From Congeria kusceri (Eukaryota; Mollusca; Bivalvia; Myida; Dreissenidae): a stretch of DNA of 64,000 nucleotides. The stretch covers positions 55,124,681 through 55,188,680 of the forward strand of contig CM051025.1 of NCBI GenBank assembly GCA_027627225.1, given 5' to 3'. Below the pieces are notes generated by a model. That model saw only the letters and a list, made by a program, of their open reading frames with translations, did no database searches and was not told where the DNA came from. The translations under genes and the position numbers were made by a program. Numbering within the stretch: the stretch's first letter is position 1; each line of letters begins with the position of its first letter. Below are positions 37,086 through 49,365 of the stretch, in pieces.

Positions 37086-40009
37086 TCATCCACACTGAAT
37101 ACATCCTGTATCTCGTTGTGTCGTTTTGCTTCTAACGTTGAAACCCGCTGTCGCGCTCAGGTATTGACTTGCCTATACTAGCAAACGAACTAATGTTTCA
37201 AGACAGGAATAGTGTTTGAATAAAAATGCAAGCCCTTAGTCAAAAGTTAATATTTACGATAAGACTTGATGTCCCATACTATATTTTGAACTCATTTTAT
37301 TACACACACTGATTATGACCAACGACGGTTATAACCATATCATTAATGGTAACTGCTAAAGGCTGCAAGTATGTTAAACAAGGTCGCTCGCATATTTTGT
37401 GAATAAATCAAAGTTAATTAATTTGCGACTTATATAAATGTTAAACAAAGTTTCAGATCAGTTAATATCGACATTTAGCGAAATTGAACTTCAAATCAAG
37501 TATGACATCTACAGGGGTCTGATCCACCGACTCTGTGTATTGGTCCCCTGTAAAATCTCTTATTATTTTCTGCTATCTTTTCTCTTCTCTCAGCTGACAG
37601 AGCAATGGCTGAGTGCACTGTTTCAATTGCAGCAGTGTACTGATCTCATCTGATAAGGGTCGCCACACTGTGTCCACACTGTTACCACAGCGGGGTGCCA
37701 ATATACAGGAGTACAATACCCCTGATTTTAGGGGCGGGGTGGCAAATAAAAAAGGATTAAATTAGGCCTTTAATGAGTACGTACATTATACCTGTATCCA
37801 ACGTCGATGTCAAACTGATTATGGACGTAACACGGTGCTCATCAACAACTGACCAGAACGACGTCAGGCGATCTTAAGTAGGCGACAGAAACGCCAATAT
37901 CGATTTGTTTTTAAAAATCCTATGACACGCAAATGATAACAATTCAATTTATTAAACAATTAGTTAAAACATACTCAATCATTTCTTAGCTTAACAATTA
38001 AAATTTCAGATGATATAGCCACTGTGTAAGTTAATGTCGTAGCTTATTCATTTTAATAATAAGTATTTAATACGTATTTATAATTATTTTTGTCCTAATA
38101 CTATAGCTGAAGCGCATTATTTCAGAAAGACCAACACATATTCATACAATCTATTACAATCTAATATTCCGTATCAACAAATAAGACATTGGTTATCGTA
38201 ACATATATGGCACTGGATATCACCGATATATGTTTATTTGAATGTTGGCGAATGTATGTAAATATGCTAACAAAAACCCCTCAAAACTTCGAATATGGAT
38301 TTCGTTTGGTTCTTAGGGGACTTGAATTCTGCTGTTTCTAAAACAAGAAGCACATCTGTATTTGAACACTGAACACATGCTAACTAACTATAATGTTCAG
38401 GCCCACATTACAATAATTATTCATAGGTGTTTGTGTCATCCATAACAGGATTACGTGTACCCTTTAATATCGTTGTCAGATTTCCATACTCGAGACACCT
38501 ATCTAATGGATCGGTGTTCGCAGTTGCAGGGACGATACTAGATCATCGCATTGCTTAGACTCTTGGATGCTCTTCTCAATGAGCTGAAACAATTATTGTC
38601 AATACCTTACAACCATCAGAAACACATACACACAATGCGGACAAACATTCTGAACATGTATAACGTGCTTACTGTATCACCATTAAAAACCTATCCAGTC
38701 CGGAAACGTGTATTACTATTTGATCTAAAACAGTATGGCAATAGATCTAGATCCATATCTAATATCTATACACATATCTGTAAACCAGAAACGTACATCA
38801 CATTGTTCCTCTATTTGGGTGGCCTCAGATCCCCTGTCCTTGCCAATCATGTACGTATAGATGTTTTCAAACTGCCTGGTCAACACGTGATGTGTCCCCA
38901 TCAGGAGGGCGTCAGCCAGGGCTTCTTGCAGGTACACGTACTGGTCCTGTCGAACAATAGTAGGCGCGGATACAGGATTTTGAGTTAGAGAGGGTGGAAA
39001 TATTCAGTAACTGACAAAAGACTGCTGTTAGTCTCTCTCTTAAATGTAAGGATATATTTCGGAACGGTGCAATATCGTCAAAAAGGAACAATTTAACGAA
39101 AATATACAGGACAGAATTCAGCGTTGGAATTGATTGATCGCAAAACACGTCATTAGCAACAAATTTCGTTGAGTTATTGTGAAGTTTAAAAAAAGAATGT
39201 TGGAAGTTTTAGAGGTAGCGTTCGCCTTTTCCGCTCCGCTCCTCTTACTCCGCATATAAATAGTCTACTTAAAGCGAAAGGTAATTTGTATATAAACCTA
39301 TATACATTTTACCGCCTGTATTTACGTACATTGAATAAATGGAAGGACATACAGTGTCAACACATTTTAGTATCTGATCTACGGAATCAAGTTTGCCTTT
39401 TAATTTCCGCTATGTAGTCTTACAAACCCGCGTAGATGCGACACCACGAAAATTATTTCGCATCAAGGAACGCCCCATTCGGAAGATAATTCGGAAGATA
39501 ATGATTGCCCTCACAATTTAAAATTGCGCTCTGTACTGAACAAAACAATGTGACAGATCGTGTTTTCTTCCTTCACGTAAGGTTTGTACCATCTGAAGTG
39601 GTCTCACAGCTTTCTCTTTCCTTGCTTGAGAAATAAGATTGGAGGCATTTTGACTGCAACATTAAAAAAAACAGTCCCTTGAATGCTGGTTTTGAGTTCT
39701 TTTGAAATATTGTTTTTGATAAACTAAAGACATGATACAGTTATATATGATAACTAGGAACATGCTTACAGTTCCTAATTCAACTATGTCAGCCAGCAGG
39801 ACAATCTTCTCAATCCGTTGCTGCCAAATAATGCGCCAGAAATCGTTGATTTTCTCTGTTGGGCCTAAACCACACAAGACAAAAATTATGTTTCAGATCA
39901 TTAGTCCAGTCTTTGAGTTATTACTACAATAATGATTCTATGTGTTACAAAGCCACAATCATATTTCAGAACTTACCCTGGGATGCAACGAATTTGTTCA
40001 GATTGTAAG

Positions 40010-40123
40010 CGGAAAATGCCGTCCTGGATGAGCCTGAGCATACTGCACAGGCTTATCCGGGAAGACACTTTACACACATGCATTAAGCTCGGTTCTCCCA
40101 CAACACTCCTCAAATGATTTGGT
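40010..40123. mobile_element. MITE inserted in a phosphatase exon
   Basis: From GCGGAAAATGCCGTCCTGGA through TGCACAGGCTTATCCGGG to AACACTCCTCAAATGATTTG it matches the hairpin MITE at 8293-8488. The flanks share TTGTAAG (40003-40009 and 40124-40130), a 7-bp target duplication. Removing the MITE and one duplicate restores a phosphatase-like coding line across the junction. Confidence 0.8.
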
Positions 40124-40667
40124 TTGTAAGAAGAGTGTTCCATATTGCATTAGACGCTTCTTCAAATGTCAATTATATACATATAAACCTGCAATTTTAT
40201 CCAATTAATACACATTGATATCACGTGTTTAACAATCTATTTAACACAAAAGAACGCGTGGTTTGTGATATTCAATGAAAGGAAATTAATCTTAGGCGTA
40301 AAGAAAATGATGTTTTTTTCAGGTTGCCCGACACACCCTAAAAAAATGCCCCGACCCCAGAACATTTAATTCAATTTGTTTGATTTATTTTTGTTTTATT
40401 TACATTTTTCCAATAATTAAATGTTGTTTGGATAAATAAGTATTTAGTTTTGATAGCATCCACTTCAAAACAATGTTTAAGGATATTGCCGATACGTTTT
40501 GACTATTTATTTAGTTTTATAATCTTAAAGTTGACCACTTAGCAAATAAAAATATAGTAACAAAAATAAACCCTTACCTACCTACCCTATTTTTTGGTCA
40601 TGTAGCCTGAAACAAATTTATTTGTTACGCCTTATAACAAATCTTGGGACGGAGTTTAAACTGTTCA

Positions 40668-40930
40668 TTGCAAAGCCTGTAAAGGACTAGAAATAGATAA
40701 CCCATTGAAGTTTTAAAAGTGAAATACATTATAACTAACGTAGATAACAAAAGAGCGCGTATTAAAGTTTTTGATATTCGATTAATTGACATGCATCTTT
40801 AAGCGATACTTGAAAAGGAAATTAAACTGTGCATGGCAAAACCTGTAAAGGACTATTAATAAATTACTCATTGTAGTTTTAAAATGTGAAACACATGATA
40901 ACTAACGTGGATAAAGGATGCGTTGTTATG
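40668..40930. repeat. 164-bp spaced direct duplication
   Basis: GCAAAGCCTGTAAAGGACTA at about 40671 and GCAAAACCTGTAAAGGACTA at about 40835 begin ~95-bp similar stretches with ATAACTAACGTRGATAA. The rest of 40146-45192 has no supported gene. At 42600-42860 (-) a frameshifted coding-like stretch (PPSALVLEDFQYETTV) was seen but not recognised. Confidence 0.5.
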
Positions 40931-41275
40931 TTCGGAGTCACCCGGTTTTTCTTGTTTCAAAGACACACGGGAATGGTCATCTGGAAAACGAACACAATTG
41001 TCAAGCAGTATTTTTTATTTCAATTTCTAAATTAAAAGTGAAAACACAGATTCAATTACGAACAGTAAGTATGACTTATCTATGCGATAGTTTAATATAT
41101 AACTAAATGTTGAGAGGAAGATATATTATTATTAATAGTGAACACTTATTTTAAGAAACAAATTCGAAAGCACTTACACGCATACAGTTTGCGGTTGCCA
41201 ATTTAGTGAGTTTGTTTTTTTGCTACATCGTGTTTATGTACCAGTCCATTTGGTAACTTCTGTACTTATTAAAAT

Positions 41276-41345
41276 AAAGATATTTGAGACGTGTCGTGGG
41301 AAAACCGTACTTAATACATGTGCGTAAAGTGTCGTCTCGTATCAG
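41276..41345. mobile_element. Truncated copy of the hairpin MITE
   Basis: GATATTTGAGACGTGTCGTG then GTGCGTAAAGTGTCGTC and CAGCCTGTA match the left part of the MITE at 8293-8488. Confidence 0.7.
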
Positions 41346-44114
41346 CCTGTATGTATATACATGAGCATATTTCTTGTTATATATTCACTAGTTTTGAAAA
41401 TTAGTTAAATGCAATTATGAGATCTTCAAAGATAATTTACCCTTCAATTTCATAATGCAAATAGAATGTACAATAATAATAAAATATAGTTAGAATTATT
41501 ATTTTTGGGTTTCAAAAGGGCACACATATAAGTTTGGTAAAGCAAAAACAACTTTATTTCGCAAAAACACGCAAAATGTAAACAGTAGTTTTGCTATGTT
41601 TACGTTTTTATTTTTAATATATTACAGCTATATTTGTATATCATTTGACTTATTCTTAAAAATGATACCATTTGATAACTATAATAGTTTATTATGTTAT
41701 TTGATTATAACATTTTCCTGTCTTTATTAGGATTGTAAAATCAACTATCACGTTAACTGGGATTGTGTTTGCGATTACTTGTTTAACAGTAATTTTACTG
41801 TACAAAAATGATCACCAAAATTATAAATCGATAGTAGACTACGCGAATGTAAGCCGTTTGAATTTATTGTCTTCAAGCCACTTGATCTATTTTATTATCT
41901 CTTAATTGACGTATGTCCTAGTAAAAATAACTTTTCTGGTCAGTAAAACTCTGAAAAATTCATATAACTGTCATTCGTAGTTTTCATTACCATATCTATA
42001 TTGCTATAAATATAAAAATCATTAAATACCAAGGGCGTAGCGCACTATACACACAATACGCACGTGCTTAATACAAAAATGCGGAGCATAAACATAAAAT
42101 GAAGTATTTGCTTTAACAGTAACAACATAATGACGATCCGACTGTGTGTTTTTTGCGTTTGTAGTGACCTCTTTATTTTTCATATTGGCATTCAACTCGC
42201 TTGCAACAATGGTTCGACGACGATAAGTCGGTCTGAGCCCAGTTCTCTAGTCCATCGTAGTCATTTCAAAACCATCTCATATTGAAAATATATGTATGTG
42301 CCTAGTCTAGAAATGCCTCGATCTCTTCTTTGTAGAACAATCTACCCATAAACGTATTGCAATATTCTGCACAAATATTGAATTTGAATTTTATTTGACG
42401 CTAGGCATTGGAATTTAAAACTTGTCCGAATACGCATGGTATTTAACAAGGCGTTCCAAACCTAATGTCCTAATCACCGATGTTTCAGAATTTAAAACGC
42501 ACACACAGTTTTTGTCAGCTACTTCAGCTACTTCATGAACTTTACGGAAACAAAACACCAAAAGGTATTACATGTCATTTCAAGGGCACTATCGATTCTG
42601 ATAGCATTTAAATCGAGCTGTCAGCAACCAATTTCGGAAAGTATTCTCTTCACCTTCTGGGTCAAAGCCATAATATTTAGTTCTTCGACACCGTCGTTTA
42701 ATTTTAAGGTCTTCGACACCGTCGTTTCATATTGGAAGTCCTCAAGCACCAGTGCACTAGGTGGTGTAAATCCTAAATCTTTGCAAAAAAATAACCTCAT
42801 GATTAGTTTTCATTTTTGGATCGTTATGAAGATCGTCGGGTGTTATATTGTCATTTTACAAATAACCGATTAATTTGTTTTAAACCCTGTCGATTAAAAT
42901 CCATGTATGTTACATGATTTAAATAAGTTTCTATACTTTAGAAAAAAATGAGTTCTAATGCCAGAAAGATGCCTCCACCTATTCCAGAATGCACCATTTC
43001 CTTCCTTATTTGTTTTCTGTGAGAGGCCCGCCGGAACTCATCTGCAGGATGGGCGCACCCCTGCTCCACCTTGCTCGCCCTTTATGAATGTTCTCGTGTG
43101 CGAATACATTTTACAATCCTGGCTACACCCGTGTAATACAATGTAACATCATTTCTTACACTATTAGGTTATTTGTAATCTTATACATGATGGTGTGAAG
43201 CATGGACAACTTCAAATTTGAAAATAAAAAAAGTGCGACAATATTAGTTTGCATGAAAAATGGCAACACATTTAATATTTTACTCCCATAACATTTAATG
43301 CTAGTTATATAAGTGTACATTTACCTGATATTTCTCTAGTCCTCACTATGTTTACATTGCTCTATAATTATGCTATTCTTTCTTTTTGGCCTTAACATAT
43401 TGCAAAAAGTTTATTTTCCTATTGTATGATGGTTTCGTTTCAAAGTGAATCAGCAACAAAACTTAATTCTGTCGTAAAAGAACCCAGTTGTTTTGTCAAG
43501 AGAATGTTACCTTATTTGTGAAACATACTAATTATGTCCGATATCCACGTATTGTATGAGCCTTTTTTCAGGGCCAATACACATGACACTTTCGGTTGTT
43601 ATCAATAACAGGTCAAACCAATCAGTTTCTCAATACCGTTTAGTCATAGAAAACAAGCATTTAAATATCTGTTGTATAAGTTGGATAGATCTGTCGTAGC
43701 CATGTTCTATAAACTTTGGAAACTCGCTCCGTTTGTTTCTAAAGTTCATAGAGTACGGCTAATCGTGATATATCCTATACATCGAATATGGAATTGTAAC
43801 ATCATGACACGCTGTTGTGTTATGTTTAAGTGTATAGTTGAAATTACCACACATATGAAATAAAAACCAACACCTTGCCGGTTGTTTCGAAATATGTGTT
43901 TAATTTGTCTGTTATGATATTTATTGTCGCAGTTGCACACATCGGTACTTCACAGAATTGCAATACACGTGTAGGTGTTATTAGTTATATATACAGATGA
44001 ACCGGTCATTGATGTAGCCAGAAAGGCTTAAAAAATACAAAAGCTTAACTAAACTAAACTAAACTTTTATTTCTACTAAAAATCTACAACATAAAAAAAT
44101 GACTTAAAGCATAC

Positions 44115-44454
44115 AAAACATGTTACTATAAAAATGGTTTCGTGCGACCAGGTTTAACAGGAATGAAAGTAGATACCGGCCTAAAACATGTTACTATAAA
44201 AATGGTTACGTGCGACCAGGTTTAACAGGAATGAAAGTAGATACCGGCCTAAAACATGTTACTACAAAAATGGTTACGTGCGACCAGGTTTAACAGGAAT
44301 GAAAGTAGATACCGGCCTAAAACATGTTACTATAAAAATGGTTACGTGCGACCAGGTTTAACAGGAATGAAAGTAGATACCGGCCTAAAGCATGTTACTA
44401 CAAAAATTGTTACGTGCGACCAGGTTTAACAGGAATGAAAGTAGATACCGGCCT
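44115..44454. repeat. Five exact-length 68-bp tandem repeats
   Basis: Unit starts are at 44115, 44183, 44251, 44319 and 44387 (AAAACATGTTACTATAAAAA ... GTAGATACCGGCCT). Only a handful of single-base differences are seen, so the array is recent. Confidence 0.95.
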
Positions 44455-45192
44455 TTATTTTAATGAATGAAGTCAAAAAGGCATGCAAAAACGATAAACA
44501 AAACAAATGACAAAAATAAGGAAGATAAGAGAGTAAAATTTTATTTACGCTATGTACAATGGAGTTGGACTTATGGACTTACATCATAACTCTAAATAAG
44601 AGGTTTTAATTGACCCGAATTATTTACTTAATGAATAAGAAGTAAAAGGAAATTTAAATGTTACTCAAATGTTTAAAATACTTAAAAGGAAAACAAAAAT
44701 TCTGAGCCCTTACATATGTGTACAATACGTGCAAATACTGGCTCTTCGTATTGGCATACTACTTGTACATTGGGTCAAAAATAGTAAAAGGACAACCAAA
44801 ACGCAAAGCCCTTACATACATTTACCGTGTATCAACAATCATCGTTTACAAAACGATATTTCAAATGAAACCACAGTTAGTGGTATTAGTCTATTTAAAA
44901 TGAATAACATAACAATCGTCTTTTGAATTGCACCACATGCTATCCAAAAAGTTGTCCAGTCTACCAATCTTACACGTTTAACAAACCACATATATATGAG
45001 GTAACTTACATGGTCTGTTCGTCGCTGGATGCATTTCCTCAGGCATAAACAGTGCATATAGTGCAACTTATTCATATAAATAATCTCTATATAAAAAGAT
45101 ACCCAATTGAAGACGTTGTTGTTAGGCTCTGATTGTCCTGAATGTTTACGTTAATGTGATCGCTGGATTCGTCAGCTTAACTGTTCGGTAGG

Positions 45193-46938
45193 TCATACAT
45201 GTGAGAGGGAAACGGTTTGCAATTTTTTTTCTTTACAACATTTTTGGCAGAAGCGTCTCTGCATCGCAAGTAATGTCAAACTTGCAGTCCAACCAATTGC
45301 AGCAAGTACACTTAAGACAATGATTTTGACAGTTGGTGAAGTATCTAATACAGGTTCTTTTGTTGGAGGGTTTTCTGAATCATCTTTCGGTGGTTTTTCA
45401 CTGAGCGGTGTCAAACCAGAGTTGGTAGTTGTCTCAAGGTTGCACGTTTTATTAGGACAATCACATACCGTTGTGTTCTTCGATTGACTTTCTATAATCT
45501 TTATTTCCATTTCACTGCTGTCATGAATTTGCATCAAACTTCCATTACTGGCCAAGACAGTGTTGTTAGCGTTACAAATATATTTTCCAGAATGACCGAC
45601 GTTGGCGTCGAAAATCATGAGCCATGGACCTGACATTAACACTTCGCCGGATCCATATTTTTCCCAATATATCTTTGCATACGGAATTGCGTAAACTTTG
45701 CACTCGATAGCAATATCTTCATTCTCATTATAAATAAAGGACCATCAAATTCCTTTGCCTTTGCTCTCGAAATGAGTTACCTTTGCAACATGATATACTA
45801 GTAGGGTCATGGTGTTATACACGTGTACGCGTTTGTGGTTTCCAAGGGAAGGCACCAGAACGCTGCTGGCAACGCAAGTAAGCCACCACATACTTGATGT
45901 GGGATACGCAATATACGTGTTGGACGTAGTAAGGATCGGTGCTTGACTGTCTCCATATCTGTAAACAAACATTATCTAAAATAAAAAGGTATAGAACACG
46001 AAACTTGAGTCTCATTCATTGCTATATCAAGCATATGTGAAGCATTAAAATAAATTATAAATACTTAAAATTAAAAAAATGTAAGGACTGTCTTGATGCA
46101 AATCTATAACTTAACAGTTAGAATAAAGAGTCAAACATACGAACTATTATACAAGTAGTAGCTGAGATAACCTTCATCAAAATTAATGTGCAATGAACAT
46201 TTAAGTTTTTTATCAGCATGATAATAAATCTCATTCTACCTCCATTCATATGTGGGTTCGGGTTTTCCCTCAGATACGCAGGTCAAATTACAGGCTTCAC
46301 CGGCAAGGATATGAGATGAACCATCAATCCTTGGATACGAAGGAGGGAATAGTAGCTCAATGTGTAATGTCCGAAATATAGGCTCTTGTTCTTTCGCCAT
46401 AGCTCGGCAGGTATAGTTTCCTATATCTTGAACACGTAGGCTGTGCATTTCTAGAGTATTATTTAGCAAAACATTATTATGATATTCTGTGTATATAAAC
46501 CATGCGATGGTGTAGTTGGCAGATCCATGTAATAAACATTTCAAAGTAATCTGATCGTCCTGTATTAACTTTATTGTTTCATTTACATGGATATCAGCTA
46601 AATCCGTTCCATTTATCGTTATTAGTAGGTTGCCTGAAAAAAGCAATAATTCGAAATATATCTCTTCCAAACTATTAACAAGCTATTACTACTTATTTGA
46701 TATGCATACACAACAACTTTAATCTCCACAATGTTTATCAAGTGTTTAAGTATTGACAATAAAATGTATTTATATGTACTATTCGGTGACAAAGTAATGG
46801 TCCGCTATCAAACAACTTGTCAAAAATGAAATTAAAATTAAACACTCAATCTCAACTATGCTTCAACGTATAATGGTAACAAAATTAACCTTTTGCAGCC
46901 GACAGGAATGCAGTTACGAAAATCAGCAGCAAACTCAT
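45193..46938 (-). CDS. Three-Ig-domain single-pass membrane protein, three exons, with in-frame TGA
   Basis: Exons 46890-46938, 46240-46633 and 45193-45958, all in phase. Residues 1-17 are a signal peptide (MSLLLIFVTAFLSAAKG). Ig1 has C49, W61 and DIGNYTC (C92). Ig2 has C135, W147 and LTCVAS. Ig3 has AIECKV, IYWEK and SGKYICNA. A stalk (SEKPPKDDSENPPTKEP) follows, then a TM helix starting VKIIVLSVLAAIGW and a short basic tail with QRRFCQKCCKEKK. Many N-x-S/T sites are present. This is the layout of a cell-surface adhesion or recognition receptor; the ligand is unknown. The odd point is TGA at codon 219 (45745-45747), between Ig2 and Ig3. If read as a stop, a 218-residue soluble protein results; if the surrounding 57-nt GT...AG segment is spliced, 383 residues with the TM are made. 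Ig3 after the stop looks well kept. Confidence 0.8.
45724..45780 (-). other. 57-nt candidate mini-intron containing the TGA
   Basis: The segment starts GTAACTC after AAG and ends TATTTATAATGAG before AATGAAG. It is in phase 0 at both ends, with length divisible by three. It would remove the TGA codon. Against it, the translated segment (VTHFESKGKGI, WSFIYNE) resembles a normal Ig linker, so a plain nonsense mutation is also possible. Confidence 0.4.
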
Positions 46939-49365
46939 TCTGCACAACTCCAGTGAATAAATGTTGGTTTTAAGTTCAAACATGAGCCTTAACTGAGGGC
47001 ACGTTTATATGTCATACCTTTTATAACCTTGTGCAGTCACGGGTACTACGTCACGCCTATTTTAAACTACCCTACATTACATTAAAATGGTAGGGAACGT
47101 ACCCGAAATACCAGCATGGTTCTATGTTTACAAACACGCTGTAATCGTCTGCTGTTTAAATCGTTTAATTTACCAGTATTGATTAGTCCATGTTTATTAC
47201 GGTACTCGCTATCGTGTTTACATGTTCACCGGCTGTAACTAGTTGTATGAGTTTTTCTGATTTTGTATTAGTTGATTTTGCCCATGCAAAGTCAAAGTCC
47301 ACGTGAACTCTATTAGCATAAATTACGCGCTTGAATTGTTTCCTAAATTCATAATCGGTTTTGCTCGTGCATACCGTTTAAAATAAAAACACCGATCCTC
47401 CAAGTAAACTTTTTACAAACACTTGCTTTGTTTATTTGCTGGTTTGGTGGTTTTCACAAGTTCCATGCTTTTCACGAATAACTGTACTGCTAACAGTAAT
47501 GTCATTTGTCATAAACTGGATAAGTCATTTTGAGGGCCTTCTCTAAAACGTTTTGTACAGTATTTGAAGTTTAAAATATATAATACATACAACAATTTAC
47601 GAACTAAAAATCACTTGGTAAGTTTCTGACCACTGTAATAAGTAAATTTGCATAGAACAACCATGTTGCTTTGTGTATAATTTTACCTTTGTTTTCTCAA
47701 TGTGTTCTACCAATGTCTTTATTCAATTCTGATACTAGTATAGGTTTATTAGACGACCCTCGAAATTGAAACACTTCTATGACCAAAATAACGGGATTTT
47801 TCCATGCAAAAATCATGCATAGGATTTGCATTCCTTTTACGGGAAACTAGGACGCCAAACGTCTTTAAATGTAAACAATCAAGTGAAAATAAAACGAGTC
47901 AAATTTCATTTATTTTAAGAAAATGTAAACTAGTGTTTGGTCATAATGTTTTATTTTATGTGTTGATTAAATCTTGGTTAAATATTGGTGGTTGTATTAA
48001 CTTGCAGCACATTGTGTGTGCTTTTAATGTTGGCGAGCTATATACACAATACATCTGTATTATGTAAAATCCGTAGATTTTAAATACTAATTCATAACTA
48101 GATTTGTATTTTGCAACTGTTTTGTTAATATGTCGATGATACAGATCGTTGATATTTCACCGACGGCAAATCAGCTTGTCTCTGTAAGATCGCGAATATT
48201 GAGTATGCGACATAACTCCTTCTGAAATATTTCTCATAATACAATATTACAAAATACTTAATAGTCGTAAACAATATAATATTCCATAACAAAACGATGG
48301 TTCATCCTTTGTCAATATCGACCTCTTTCAATTCTGTGACGCCATAGAGTAACATATGTCACATTTAATAACGAAATATGTCATGTTAATATTTTTATGA
48401 GAACTCCTAATTTTAAAACACACAGATGTCGCAATTAGGCGATTTTCGATATTATCAGATATGGTCATTCGATTTACTCGGAGTGACTCGGGCTCAAACG
48501 AGTGACGCGGCTACGAAGAACATTGCAAGTATTATACAAAAATAAGGGGCTGTTGGGGTTTTAGTCAATTTCAGATTGGTTACAATAATCATTCCGTGGG
48601 CATCACCACTGCTTTCTCGTGCAATGGCGTATAAGAGGTATTTGGGACGCTTATCACCACTCGAGCTTTTGAAAGCAGAAGGATGATAGAAGGAAGTCCT
48701 ACAGACCCAAATTATATTAATTTCTTTTCAGATGACAACATGTACACAAACGAGTGGTATATATGTGGTTTATACTATAATTATACATTCAAAGAGCTTA
48801 ATCATAATAGGTTTTGTTTTGGGTTTTTTCAGTTTAGTGATGGCCTTTCAAATGTTGGCTCTGTGAATCGATGTCTGACTAAAACCCCGATTGATCTTGC
48901 TACTTCTTGTTGATAAAGTAGACGTCCCAATTGATATGGTTACTTCTTGTTGATGAAGTAGATGTCTCGATTGATATTGCTACCTCTTGTTGATGAAGTA
49001 GATGTCCCGATTGATCTTGCTACCTCTTGTTGATGAAGGAGATGTCCCGAATGATGGACAAAATTTTTCAAAAATGTCGATGCAACCCGTTTCCTCACTA
49101 CGTAATCTATCGCCATGAGTAGAAAATCGGGATTGCGGGCATACACATACTTCTCCTCTTGAAGTTCTTTAACTTATAATAATGGGTTATTAAATTCATA
49201 AAATCGTGTACAATTATGCATGCATGTTTGTTTGTGGGTTGGTTTATTTAAATGTCAATATTTTTTACAAATGTCAGAGCAATGACATTACACGCACGAC
49301 GGACAACGGGCGATCACAAAAGCTCACCATGAGCACTTTGTGCTCAGGTGAGCTAAAAACAAAAC
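46939..49365. other. No gene seen
   Basis: AT-rich sequence without a supported exon. It contains the 40-bp array at 48888-49052 and ends with CTCAGGTGAGC, a repeat border, at about 49342. Confidence 0.5.
48888..49052. repeat. 40-bp tandem repeat, four copies
   Basis: TTGAT occurs at 48891, 48931, 48971 and 49011. The unit runs GATTGATCTTGCTACTTCTT then GTTGATGAAGTAGATGTCCC. Confidence 0.9.

Larger units (their letters stand above)
35954..40145 (-). pseudogene. Receptor-type tyrosine phosphatase, partial and broken
   Basis: Minus-strand pieces in order. (a) 40145-40124 and 40002-39976, MEHSS then YNLNKFVASQ, the YINA exon of D1, split by a MITE at 40010-40123. (b) 39770-39864, GPTEKINDFWRIIWQQ and IEKIVLLADIVELGT, D1. 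(c) 38797-38946, DQYVYLQEALADALLMG, end of D1. (d) 38539-38583, LIEKSIQESKQCDDL, D1-D2 linker. (e) 38288-38337, TKRNPYSKF, start of D2. (f) 37792-37872, LTSFWSVVDEHRVTSIISL, D2. (g) about 36340-36506, GYTRCGMATALFNELRRIW, the D2 phosphate-loop region. (h) 35954-36025, QYRFCHDTIRAYANDADLY, D2 end with TAA. Borders of b, c, d, f and h are GT-AG and in phase. Not found: the D1 WPD and HCxxxxxR exons and the D2 YINA exon. Piece g has no usable acceptor or donor and lacks the HC. With the MITE, this argues for a dead gene; a divergent working gene with unseen exons is less likely. Confidence 0.75.

Noticed and set aside
36904..37104. Poly-Asp, poly-Ser and Met-rich open frames
   Set aside because: All are readings of one (TCA)n microsatellite.
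39580..39640. Possible phosphatase exon (RPLQMVQT) between pieces a-b and c
   Set aside because: Resembles the end of the D1 catalytic exon, but no acceptor, no HC motif and its donor phase does not match the next exon.
42535..42873. Coding-like stretch on either strand
   Set aside because: Contains a doubled CTTCGACACCGTCGTTT and a frameshift; no family recognised and no splice borders supported.
44115..44454. CRISPR-like regular repeats
   Set aside because: Direct tandem with no spacers, in a eukaryotic genome.
48683..48913. 76-residue plus-strand open frame
   Set aside because: Its end runs into the 40-bp array and nothing in it is recognisable.
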